Source of the DNA: Nitrosospira multiformis
Lineage (GTDB): Bacteria > Pseudomonadota > Gammaproteobacteria > Burkholderiales > Nitrosomonadaceae
Direction: 5' to 3'
NCBI RefSeq assembly: GCF_900111585.1
Contig: NZ_FOHI01000001.1
Span: 591,016 to 655,015 of the forward strand
DNA: 64,000 nucleotides
The notes beneath the pieces were generated by a model. The model was not told where the DNA came from, made no database searches, and was given only the letters and a program-made list of their open reading frames with translations. The position numbers and the translations under genes are program-made. Each line of letters opens with the position of its first letter. Position 1 is the first letter of the stretch. This document shows, piece after piece, positions 56,885 to 64,000 of the stretch.

Positions 56885-57364
56885 TTGAATCCGCCGAGTG
56901 CGCGAAAAAGGCCGGGAATCAATCAGATTGCCGGAACAAACCTCGTATCCGCGTCATAAAAAATACCCTTCCTGCTTATTCTTCAGTTGCGGATGCCCGC
57001 CCCGGAAAGTCCGCAGAATAAAGCCTACCCTTTCGCCTGGCCTAAACAGGCTTCCACCGGAAAAGCCTCACCGCTCAGGATGAGTGTGTTACCGAACAGA
57101 GAGGGCGCGTTTTCGTTCTTAAAATTCGGGCATCTGCTCTAATTCGAGTCGGTGATTGATCTGGGATCAAAGGGACAGACTGCATTGGAATGCAGTATGA
57201 GTCTCCATGGAAAATCTCGTAACCCTCGATCCTTCGACATCCGACATACTCTAGTTGGCCATGCAGACGCCGGTCTGTGTAACAGGAAGTACTCTTGCTT
57301 GCGCCTTCTTCTGTTTCATTGCCGGCAGGTGCTTCGTGACCGGCTTCAATGAAAGGGGAGGAGT
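56885..57364. other. 480-bp gap before the glycan operon; no gene seen
   Basis: No convincing coding frame. It contains a small palindrome CTGCATT-GG-AATGCAG (57180-57195), a possible operator. It ends with a strong RBS, GGGGAGGAG, directly before the ATG at 57365. The promoter of the glycan operon should lie here, but I cannot identify it. Confidence 0.5.
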
Positions 57365-59317
57365 ATGAAGAAGAGAATTGCCCTCATCAGTGAACACGCT
57401 TCACCCATCGCGGCAATAGGGGGTACGGACACCGGCGGACAAAATATCGCGGTGGCCGAACTGGCCCGGCATCTTGCCGCTCTCGGCTACGAAATTGACG
57501 TCTTTACCCGCTGGGATGACCGTCGTGTTCCAAAAATCCTCAACTGGCGGGATGGCATACGCATCGTCCATGTGGAAGCCGGGCCAGTCACGTTCATTCC
57601 CAAGGAAAAGCTGCTGCCTTATATGCCCGCCTTCACGCGGGACATCCTGCGGTTTATCAAGGCGGAAAACAATCGCTACAAGCTCTTTCACGCCCATTTC
57701 TTCATGTCCGGGCTGGTGGCGGCGGATATCAAGCGAAAACTGGGTATTCCTTTCATCGTTACTTTTCACGCTCTCGCAAAAGTGCGGAGGCTTCACCAGG
57801 GAGGGAATGACTGGTTCCCGGACGAGGGCTTTGCCATCGAAGAAAGGGTGATAACAGAAGCGGACCAGATTGTCGCCTTGTGCCCCCAGGATCGCGATGA
57901 TCTGATCAATCTTTATGAAGCTGATCTCGGAAAAATCACGGTTATTCCAAACGGATTCAGGCCGGATGAGATCTATCCTATCGACAAGCTGTTCGCGCGC
58001 ATGGCGCTGAAACTCGATCCCAAGGAAAAAATTATCCTGCAACTGGGGCGTATGGTGCGGCGAAAAGGTGTCGATAACGTCATAAAAGCGCTGGGCTACA
58101 TGCGGCGCGAGCATAACTTCGAAGCACGTCTCCTGATAGTGGGTGGGGAGTCGGATGAGCCCGATCCAAAAACAACGCCTGAAATCGGTCGCCTGCAAAA
58201 ACTGGCTGAAGCAGAGGGTGCGGGCGATCTTGTGACGTTTGTCGGACGCCGGCCGCGCGATATGTTGCATTACTACTATAGCGCGTGCGACGTATTCACG
58301 ACCACGCCCTGGTATGAACCGTTCGGCATCACCCCGCTTGAAGCAATGGCCTGCGGGACGCCCGTGATCGGTTCAAATGTTGGCGGCATTAAATCCACCG
58401 TCATGGATGGCAGGACGGGCTTTCTCGTGCCACCCAACGACCCCGCGTCGCTGGGCCGCCGCATCATAGAGCTTTTGAGCAGCAACAAGCTCATGACGTA
58501 TTTCAAGGAAAACGCTATCCGCCATGTCAATCAGAATTACACATGGATGAAGGCAACGCATCTCACGGCCAACATGTACGAGCGGATTGCAACGCAGAGC
58601 CCGCTGCGGGCGGACGACGAAGAAGATTCCCTGTCCTACATCGACGACTCCTTCGGGTCATTAATAGAGACTATCGAAAAATCCAGGCGGAAAATCCGCC
58701 TTGCCATCCTCGATTCGGCCCAGGCTATTTACCGCTCGTTGGCCCGCGGCGGGAAGGTGTTGGTTTGTGGCAATGGCGGGAGTGCCGCCGAAGCGCAACA
58801 CTTTGCGGCCGAACTCATGGGGCGGTTTGAGGCGAACGGTCGCCGCGCCTTGCCCGCAATGGCACTCACTGCCGATACCGCCTTTGTGACCGCCTGGTCG
58901 AACGACTATACATTTGACGATGTGTTTGCCAGACAGGTCGAAGCACACGGGCAGCCGGGAGATGTTCTGGTTGTCATCAGCTCGAGCGGGCAGTCAGTCA
59001 ACCTGGTCAAGGCCCTCCGGACTGCGCGCCGGCGCGAGATGTTCTGCATCGGCCTGCTCGGCAAGGAGGGCGGTCCTGCCAGCGAACTGACTGATGTCAG
59101 CATCATCGTTCCGTCAAACGAAACTTCACGCATCCAGGAAGTACAACTGCTTGTTCTCCACGTGCTCAGTCATCTGATCGAGCAGCAAATCGTGGTGGAC
59201 GACCTGAATACCATTCAGATAACGGAAGAGTGGTCAATAAAGCACTTTCAGGTCCAGGAAATGGCTAAAAACGTTAATAAGAGGAAAATCAAGCATGAAT
59301 CAACAAAGTGTGACTGA
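57365..59317 (+). CDS. GT4 glycosyltransferase fused to a GmhA-like SIS isomerase domain
   Basis: A 650-residue two-domain protein. Residues 1-~430 are a sucrose-phosphate-synthase-like GT4 glycosyltransferase: IGGTDTGGQNIAVAELA, HAHFFMSGL, TFHALAKVRRLHQGGNDWFP, ILQLGRMVRRKGVDNVI and the EPFGITPLEAMACGTPVIG acceptor/nucleotide-sugar motif. Residues ~450-640 are a SIS domain resembling sedoheptulose-7-phosphate isomerase: VLVCGNGGSAAEAQHFAAELMGRFE, VVISSSGQSVNLVKAL, EVQLLVLHVLSHLIEQ. The GmhA-like half would supply D-glycero-manno-heptose-7-phosphate for the downstream GmhB and HldE. It overlaps the next gene by 23 bp; strong RBS. Confidence 0.92.
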   Translation: MKKRIALISEHASPIAAIGGTDTGGQNIAVAELARHLAALGYEIDVFTRWDDRRVPKILNWRDGIRIVHVEAGPVTFIPKEKLLPYMPAFTRDILRFIKAENNRYKLFHAHFFMSGLVAADIKRKLGIPFIVTFHALAKVRRLHQGGNDWFPDEGFAIEERVITEADQIVALCPQDRDDLINLYEADLGKITVIPNGFRPDEIYPIDKLFARMALKLDPKEKIILQLGRMVRRKGVDNVIKALGYMRREHNFEARLLIVGGESDEPDPKTTPEIGRLQKLAEAEGAGDLVTFVGRRPRDMLHYYYSACDVFTTTPWYEPFGITPLEAMACGTPVIGSNVGGIKSTVMDGRTGFLVPPNDPASLGRRIIELLSSNKLMTYFKENAIRHVNQNYTWMKATHLTANMYERIATQSPLRADDEEDSLSYIDDSFGSLIETIEKSRRKIRLAILDSAQAIYRSLARGGKVLVCGNGGSAAEAQHFAAELMGRFEANGRRALPAMALTADTAFVTAWSNDYTFDDVFARQVEAHGQPGDVLVVISSSGQSVNLVKALRTARRREMFCIGLLGKEGGPASELTDVSIIVPSNETSRIQEVQLLVLHVLSHLIEQQIVVDDLNTIQITEEWSIKHFQVQEMAKNVNKRKIKHESTKCD

Positions 59318-60026
59318 CAAGGTCGTTATTGTGACTGGCGCAGGCCAGGGATTGGGCGAGGCGATCGCAAACACGCTCGGCGCGGCAGGAGCAGTCGTCT
59401 GCGCCTGCGATATCAAGGAAGACAAGGTGAAAAACGTGGCCCAGGCCATTAACGATGGGGGCGGCGCTGCTTATCCATTCGTGCTGGATGTACGCAACGC
59501 GGAGGATATCCGGCAGACTGTCGATGACATCATGGCCGAGCATGGACGCATCGATATCCTGATCAACAATGCCGGTACTGACATGACCCTAGGGATTGAA
59601 GATTTAAGCGTGACCGATTGGGACCGGGTGGTGGACGTCAACTTATGTGGTCCTTTCCTGTTGTCGAAAACTGTCTATCCGCTTCTCAAGCGTCAGGGCA
59701 GGGGTCATATCGTCAACATTGCCTCGACAGCGGCGAAGCGGGTCTGGACGGAGGCAAGTGCCTACCACGCGAGCAAATGGGGCCTGCTCGGTTTCAGTCA
59801 TGCGCTGCACGCGGAAGGACGCCGGGACAATATCAAGGTCACTGCGGTGATAGCAGGTGGAATGCGCACGCCTTTTATCATGGACAGGTTCCCCGATACC
59901 GATCCAAACGTTCTCCAGGATCCAAAAAACGTGGCCGACACCGTGCACTTTGTCCTGACACAACCCGACGAAACGGTGATTCCCGAAGTTATGGTTCTGC
60001 CGATGCGGGAGACATCATGGCCGTAG
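59295..60026 (+). CDS. Short-chain dehydrogenase/reductase (SDR)
   Basis: A 243-residue classical SDR. The NAD(P) motif TGAGQGLG is near residue 13; NNAGTD, a Ser in NIASTAA and the catalytic Y-x3-K pair in AYHASKWGLLGF are present. The Asp in ACDIKED after the second strand suggests NAD preference. Located inside the heptose operon, overlapping the upstream fusion gene by 23 bp and gmhB by 10 bp. It is not a HldD-type epimerase by sequence, so the sugar step it serves is unknown. Confidence 0.92.
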   Translation: MNQQSVTDKVVIVTGAGQGLGEAIANTLGAAGAVVCACDIKEDKVKNVAQAINDGGGAAYPFVLDVRNAEDIRQTVDDIMAEHGRIDILINNAGTDMTLGIEDLSVTDWDRVVDVNLCGPFLLSKTVYPLLKRQGRGHIVNIASTAAKRVWTEASAYHASKWGLLGFSHALHAEGRRDNIKVTAVIAGGMRTPFIMDRFPDTDPNVLQDPKNVADTVHFVLTQPDETVIPEVMVLPMRETSWP

Positions 60027-60616
60027 TGCCTACGGAAACTGAAACCGGAAAGGCGGTGTTTATCGACAAGGACGGTACCCTTGTTCGCGATGTACCTTAC
60101 AACGTCGATCCGCAGTATATCCGATTGACCGTGGGGGCGGGTCCAGCCCTCCGGAATATGAAAAATGCGGGTTATAAATTGATTGTCATTTCCAATCAAT
60201 CCGGGATCGCTAGGGGCTTGTTCGAGGAAAAGGATTTATTTCCGGTTAACCGCTGTATCCAGTCCTTGCTGGCGCAATATGATGTTTCCATCGATGCTTT
60301 TTATTACTGCCCGCACGGGCCGGCCGATGATTGCCGATGCCGTAAGCCGATGCCGGGAATGATTTTAAAGGCTGCCAAAGATCAGGGCGTGCGCCTGCAA
60401 ACCTGCTGGATGATCGGCGATATCCTGAATGACGTGGAAGCGGGAAACCGCGCGGGTTGCCGCACGATTCATCTGGATAACGGTAACGAGACGGAGTGGG
60501 TAAAGGGTAGCGATCGAGAACCAGTGTATTCGGTAACAGATTGGATGGAAGCGGCGGAAATTATTTGTCAGCGTGCCAACTGCGATGCCGCGCGCGGGGA
60601 GATTGCCCACTGCTGA
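60017..60616 (+). CDS. gmhB: D-glycero-beta-D-manno-heptose-1,7-bisphosphate 7-phosphatase, GmhB-like
   Basis: A 199-residue HAD phosphatase. The nucleophile motif FIDKDGTLVRDVPYN (D-K-D-G-T), VISNQSGIARG and MIGDILNDVEAGNRAGC are present, with the zinc-binding YYCPHGPADDCRCRKPMPGM loop characteristic of GmhB. ATG 60017, overlapping the SDR stop by 10 bp, gives the family-like N-terminus; the frame runs upstream but only within the SDR gene. It removes the 7-phosphate before nucleotidyl transfer. Confidence 0.93.
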   Translation: MAVVPTETETGKAVFIDKDGTLVRDVPYNVDPQYIRLTVGAGPALRNMKNAGYKLIVISNQSGIARGLFEEKDLFPVNRCIQSLLAQYDVSIDAFYYCPHGPADDCRCRKPMPGMILKAAKDQGVRLQTCWMIGDILNDVEAGNRAGCRTIHLDNGNETEWVKGSDREPVYSVTDWMEAAEIICQRANCDAARGEIAHC

Positions 60617-60690
60617 TACTGGCAGTTTTCTCGATTGCTCCCTGGAATTTGCTTTGACCCCGTATGCCTACAGGGCGACCCATTCCAGGT

Positions 60691-60699
60691 AAAAGGAGG
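60691..60699 (+). promoter_or_regulatory. Ribosome binding site selecting hldE ATG 60704
   Basis: AAAAGGAGG lies 4 nt before ATG 60704; the in-frame upstream start at 60635 has no such site. Confidence 0.7.
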
Positions 60700-60703
60700 C
60701 AGC

Positions 60704-62179
60704 ATGAACAGCAGTTATCTTGACACTATCGATCGCTTCAGCGGTTTGAACGTACTGGTAATCGGTGATGCGATGCTCGATGTGTATCTCGACGGAGCGG
60801 CAAATCGTATCTGCAGGGAGGCGCCTGTTCCCATCGTGGATATCAGGGATGTCAAGGCAGTGCCGGGAGGGGCGGCTAATACGGCAGTAAATCTGGCACA
60901 ACTGGGCGCCACAGTCCACTACCTTTCGGTTGTCGGATGTGATCACGAAGCCGAGTTGCTGAAAGAATCGCTTGTCAGTCATGGCCTCGACATTTCCCTG
61001 GTTATCTGCGATCCAACCCGTCGAACGCTTACCAAACAGCGCGTAGCCGCGGGCACCCAACTGCTGGTGCGTTTTGATGCCGGCACGACGGAACGGGTGT
61101 GCAATAAGCATGAACAGCAGATGATCGATACTCTGAACGAAAAGTTTCATGAGATGGATGCTGTCGTTGTCTCCGATTATGGCTATGGCATTCTCACGGA
61201 CACGGTGATCAATGCTCTGCGTGTCTTGCAGAAAAAAAAGGAAAACACTCTGGTAATCGACGCAAAATCGCTCGATAAATACAGTCGGGTTGGAGCGACC
61301 GTGGCCAAGCCGAACTACCAGGAACTCGTCACGCTGCTTGCCATCACGGAACCGGCGCCTGTCGGTCAGCGATCAGAGCAGATCAGGCTCTACGGACAAA
61401 AGCTGCTCAAAAAAACCGGAACGAAATACGTTGCGGCCACCATCGATATCGAAGGCGCATTGCTGTTTCAGCACAGTAAGGAGCCTTATCGCACATTCTC
61501 CAAACCGGTAGAGAACACCAGGGCGGCCGGAGCAGGGGATACCTATGTAAGCGCGCTCACGCTGGCCCTCGCCAGCGGATCGCCTATTGAGGTGGCGGGT
61601 GAGATTGCCAAGTCTGCCGCGATGGTGATACTTCAAAAATCCCACACCGCGACCTGCACTCAGAACGAACTGCGGCATTACCTGGGAAGCAGCAGTAAAT
61701 ATATCGCGGATTGGCAAGGCCTGAATAATCGCTTGGCTGCGTTTAGAAAAGAAGGCAAGCGCATCGTGTTTACCAACGGGTGTTTCGACCTCCTTCACAG
61801 CGGCCATGTCAGCTACCTCGAGCAGGCGCGGGACCTGGGTGACGTTCTGGTGCTGGGCCTCAATTCCGATGCGAGTATAAAACGCCTGAAGGGGAGCAAT
61901 CGTCCCATCAACAACCTGTATGAACGTATCCGCATACTGTCCGGATTGGAGTCGGTGACACTCATGACGTCATTCGAGGAAGACACCCCGATCAATCTTC
62001 TGGAAGTAATTCAGCCGGGTGTGTATGTAAAAGGCGGCGACTATACGATCGAAACGCTTCCCGAAGCCCCGGTGGTCCGGGCATACGGCGGAAAAGTGGA
62101 AATCATGCCTTTTGTTCAGGACCGATCCACGACAAACATCATATCCAGGATCAAAAGCATGGACAAACAGGTAGCCTAG
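60704..62179 (+). CDS. hldE: Bifunctional heptose-7-phosphate kinase / heptose-1-phosphate adenylyltransferase
   Basis: A 491-residue fusion. Residues ~1-330 are a PfkB/ribokinase-type kinase: VLVIGDAMLDVYLDGAANRI, EAPVPIVDI, VPGGAANTAVNLAQLGA and the catalytic region NTRAAGAGDTYVSAL. Residues ~350-491 are a nucleotidyltransferase: FTNGCFDLLHSGHVSYLEQAR (HSGH motif) and LNSDASIKRLKG. Both halves of HldE are thus present. It acts between the GmhA-like SIS domain and GmhB, then forms the ADP-heptose. Confidence 0.95.
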   Translation: MNSSYLDTIDRFSGLNVLVIGDAMLDVYLDGAANRICREAPVPIVDIRDVKAVPGGAANTAVNLAQLGATVHYLSVVGCDHEAELLKESLVSHGLDISLVICDPTRRTLTKQRVAAGTQLLVRFDAGTTERVCNKHEQQMIDTLNEKFHEMDAVVVSDYGYGILTDTVINALRVLQKKKENTLVIDAKSLDKYSRVGATVAKPNYQELVTLLAITEPAPVGQRSEQIRLYGQKLLKKTGTKYVAATIDIEGALLFQHSKEPYRTFSKPVENTRAAGAGDTYVSALTLALASGSPIEVAGEIAKSAAMVILQKSHTATCTQNELRHYLGSSSKYIADWQGLNNRLAAFRKEGKRIVFTNGCFDLLHSGHVSYLEQARDLGDVLVLGLNSDASIKRLKGSNRPINNLYERIRILSGLESVTLMTSFEEDTPINLLEVIQPGVYVKGGDYTIETLPEAPVVRAYGGKVEIMPFVQDRSTTNIISRIKSMDKQVA

Positions 62180-62193
62180 GCCGGAAAATCAAA

Positions 62194-63423
62194 GTGTTTG
62201 CCGAAGCCTGGAAAAATTACAAGAACATATTATGCGTCCGCCCGGACAACATGGGCGACGTGCTGATGAGCCAACCGGCGATGCGGGCGCTCAGGGAATC
62301 GGTTCCAGGCAGAAAAATCACCCTGTTGACTTCCACTGCGGGAGCATGCATTGCCCCCTTCATTCCGGAAGTGGACGAAACGATCCCGTTCGATGTTCCC
62401 TGGGTAAAGACGACCGAAACCAATGGAGCGCAACGGTTGCTGGCGCTTGCCGGTGAATTGCAAGCCCTTCAGCTTGATGCCGCAGTAATCTTTACAGTCT
62501 ATAGTCAGAATCCATTGCCGGCTGGCATGTTGTGCTATCTGGCGGGTATCAAAGCCGTTCTGGGCTATTGCCGCGAGAATCCCTACCAGCTTATCAATCA
62601 GTGGGTGCCGGACAGGGAGCCGCTGGACTATGTTGTCCACGAGGTCGAACGACAGCTTCGTCTGGTCGAGATGGCCGGCGCGCAAACCCCCGATACAAGG
62701 CTCCTGCTGAAAATTCCCGAGGAGACGGGAAAAGAAGCAAGAGATAGGGTATGGGATATATTAAATGTTGCCGGCATCCGGGCAGGTATGCGCTGGCTGG
62801 TGCTGCATGCCGGCGTCAGTGAAGAAAAGCGTCTTTATCCGGCCAGTGATTATATAACGGCCTGCCAGTCGCTCATCACGCAAGGCTATAAAATCCTGCT
62901 CACAGGCAGCGGCAGCGAGCGCGATTATGTAGACCGGATCGCTCGCCAGCTCGGTGATGCCGCGATAAATATCGCAGGTGAGCTATCCCTTGCAGAACTC
63001 ATTGTCCTGGTCGAAGCGGCGCCTGTCTTGATCTCGAATAATACCGGTCCTGTCCATATTGCCGCAGCCGTCGGCACCCCCGTGGTGGTGCTGTACGCGA
63101 TGACAAATCCCCAGCACACGCCATGGCAAGTGCCAAGCAAGGTGCTCTACTTCGAGGTGCTGTCGGAGCTGAGGACAAAGAACCGGCTGCTTCAGTCCTT
63201 CCCCGGACTCTCCACACCCAGGGCTTCGGCGGAGGCAATAGTAGCGGCTGTAGGTGAGCTTGTTTCCCTACGGAGAAAACCCAGATCCTTCATTCCAAGC
63301 TCCCTCCTCCGGAATCCAGTCCGCACCTGCAATAGCCTTTCTGATATTGCACTGGCTGCCTGCTTCACTCCGCATAATGAATATGGCATGTGCCCCCCTG
63401 ATCGATATGGCGAGGATATATGA
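62194..63423 (+). CDS. Glycosyltransferase family 9 (heptosyltransferase-like)
   Basis: A 409-residue ADP-heptose transferase. ILCVRPDNMGDVLMSQPAMRAL opens the fold; GYCRENPYQLINQ, VLHAGVSEEKRLYPASDY, LLTGSGSERDYVDRI and ISNNTGPVHIAAAVGTPVVVLY are GT9 features. The final ~55 residues (RKPRSFIPSSLLRNPVRTCN onwards) are not family-like and may be a divergent tail. Start GTG 62194, 15 bp after hldE. The stop overlaps the ATG of a 50-codon frame (ATGA). Confidence 0.9.
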   Translation: MFAEAWKNYKNILCVRPDNMGDVLMSQPAMRALRESVPGRKITLLTSTAGACIAPFIPEVDETIPFDVPWVKTTETNGAQRLLALAGELQALQLDAAVIFTVYSQNPLPAGMLCYLAGIKAVLGYCRENPYQLINQWVPDREPLDYVVHEVERQLRLVEMAGAQTPDTRLLLKIPEETGKEARDRVWDILNVAGIRAGMRWLVLHAGVSEEKRLYPASDYITACQSLITQGYKILLTGSGSERDYVDRIARQLGDAAINIAGELSLAELIVLVEAAPVLISNNTGPVHIAAAVGTPVVVLYAMTNPQHTPWQVPSKVLYFEVLSELRTKNRLLQSFPGLSTPRASAEAIVAAVGELVSLRRKPRSFIPSSLLRNPVRTCNSLSDIALAACFTPHNEYGMCPPDRYGEDI

Positions 63424-63572
63424 AGCCAGCACAAACCCGGGTTGTATTTATATCGCATCGTTCCGGCGCTGATCTGGAATCCAGGCGGAAACGACAACGG
63501 CAGGCCGCGCATGCTATTGCATTCCGTCTCTCGCGCTCCAGGGACCGTTTTGTTCATTCGCCAGATCAATAA
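63420..63572 (+). CDS. Possible 50-residue Arg-rich peptide between GT9 and GT2
   Basis: ATG 63420 overlaps the GT9 stop as ATGA, suggesting coupling, and the frame ends with TAA at 63570-63572. The product is basic (LESRRKRQRQAAHAIAFRLS) and I do not recognise it. It may be a spurious frame or a remnant of a longer gene. Confidence 0.25.
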   Translation: MKPAQTRVVFISHRSGADLESRRKRQRQAAHAIAFRLSRSRDRFVHSPDQ

Positions 63573-63586
63573 ACAAGGGGTACATG

Positions 63587-64000
63587 ATGCGGGCAGGCGT
63601 TACCGTAGTCATTCCTTCCTACAATCGCCCTACGGCCTTGGCGGTGACGCTTACTGGGCTTTGTTTCCAGCAACACCAGGATTTTGCTGTCGTTATCTCC
63701 GACCAGAGCGATCTCCCAATCTATAGGAATGCCTCTGTGCAGACGGCAATCCGCCTGCTGGAAAAAAAAGGCCATCAGGTTCAGCAACTGACCAATCTGC
63801 CGCGTCGCGGCCTGGCGCAGCAACGGCAATTCCTGCTGGATACGGTCGATTCGTCATACTGTCTTTACCTCGACGATGACATTCTGCTGGAGTCTTTCGT
63901 TCTGGGAAACATGCTGCAGGCGCATCAGGAAGAAGAGATCGGATTTGTCGGGCAGGCAGCCATCGGGTTGTCATATCGGGACGATTGCCGGCCTTCCGAG
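63587..64000 (+). CDS. Glycosyltransferase family 2, 3'-truncated by window end
   Basis: The first 138 residues of a GT2 enzyme: VTVVIPSYNRPTALAVTL at the N-terminus, FAVVISDQSDLP, RRGLAQQRQFLLDT and the DxD-type YLDDDILLE, which binds the metal/sugar nucleotide. AGGGG upstream favours ATG 63587 over the adjacent ATG 63584. The frame is open to the last base of the window. It continues the glycan operon. Confidence 0.88.
   Translation, partial: MRAGVTVVIPSYNRPTALAVTLTGLCFQQHQDFAVVISDQSDLPIYRNASVQTAIRLLEKKGHQVQQLTNLPRRGLAQQRQFLLDTVDSSYCLYLDDDILLESFVLGNMLQAHQEEEIGFVGQAAIGLSYRDDCRPSE

Noticed and set aside
59618-60016. Longer GmhB starting inside the SDR gene
   Set aside because: The upstream part is another frame of the SDR; the HAD motif follows ATG 60017.

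Overview
The window looks like chromosome of a Gram-negative betaproteobacterium, most likely Nitrosospira or a close relative. The pointers are the Omp85-type TamA/TamB pair, octaprenyl-type IspB, the rplU-rpmA-obgE order opposite ispB, a triheme cytochrome c and a heptose/LPS-type glycan locus. The genus is inferred from gene families, not from a database match. No IS element, integrase, phage gene, rRNA or CRISPR array is visible.

Bases 1 to about 20,200 hold an iron-siderophore locus. The 3' end of a giant nonribosomal peptide synthetase (end of an A domain, PCP-E, C-A-PCP, C-A-PCP-TE) is followed by a papain-like cysteine peptidase. On the other strand lie a GNAT N-acyltransferase, a PvdA-like ornithine N-hydroxylase, a TonB-dependent receptor and an HSL-type esterase. 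Diverging from these are a PvdE/SyrD-type ABC exporter and a PepSY membrane protein. The product is probably a hydroxamate peptide built with acylated N-hydroxyornithine. Both divergent operons carry a TAAAT-N16-CGT-like element, the pattern read by PvdS-type iron-starvation sigma factors.

Bases 20,238-22,203 (minus strand) hold a tight four-gene operon: a 71-residue Cys-free peptide with a strong RBS, a membrane-anchored protein, an HTTM-like membrane protein and a DCC-family protein. This is the best candidate here for an undescribed system. Bases 22,387-30,921 are housekeeping: obgE, rpmA, rplU, ispB, tRNA-Pro(CGG), a PP0621-like protein, ampD, an ABC-F ATPase, accA and tilS.

Bases 31,157-39,477 hold a pirin and an accessory block (MFS-ABM fusion, alginate-export-type porin, amidohydrolase, two isochorismatase-like hydrolases) with a divergent LysR regulator. 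After a degraded gap come a triheme cytochrome c paired with an FMN/Fe-S glutamate-synthase-like protein, then radA, an exported peroxiredoxin, a ceramidase-family membrane protein, a group II truncated haemoglobin, an RhlE helicase, ftsH and tamA-tamB.

From 57,365 to the end is a plus-strand glycan operon: a GT4 glycosyltransferase fused to a GmhA-like SIS domain, an SDR, GmhB, HldE, a GT9 heptosyltransferase and a GT2 enzyme cut by the window end. Together these cover the steps from sedoheptulose-7-phosphate to ADP-heptose and its transfer.
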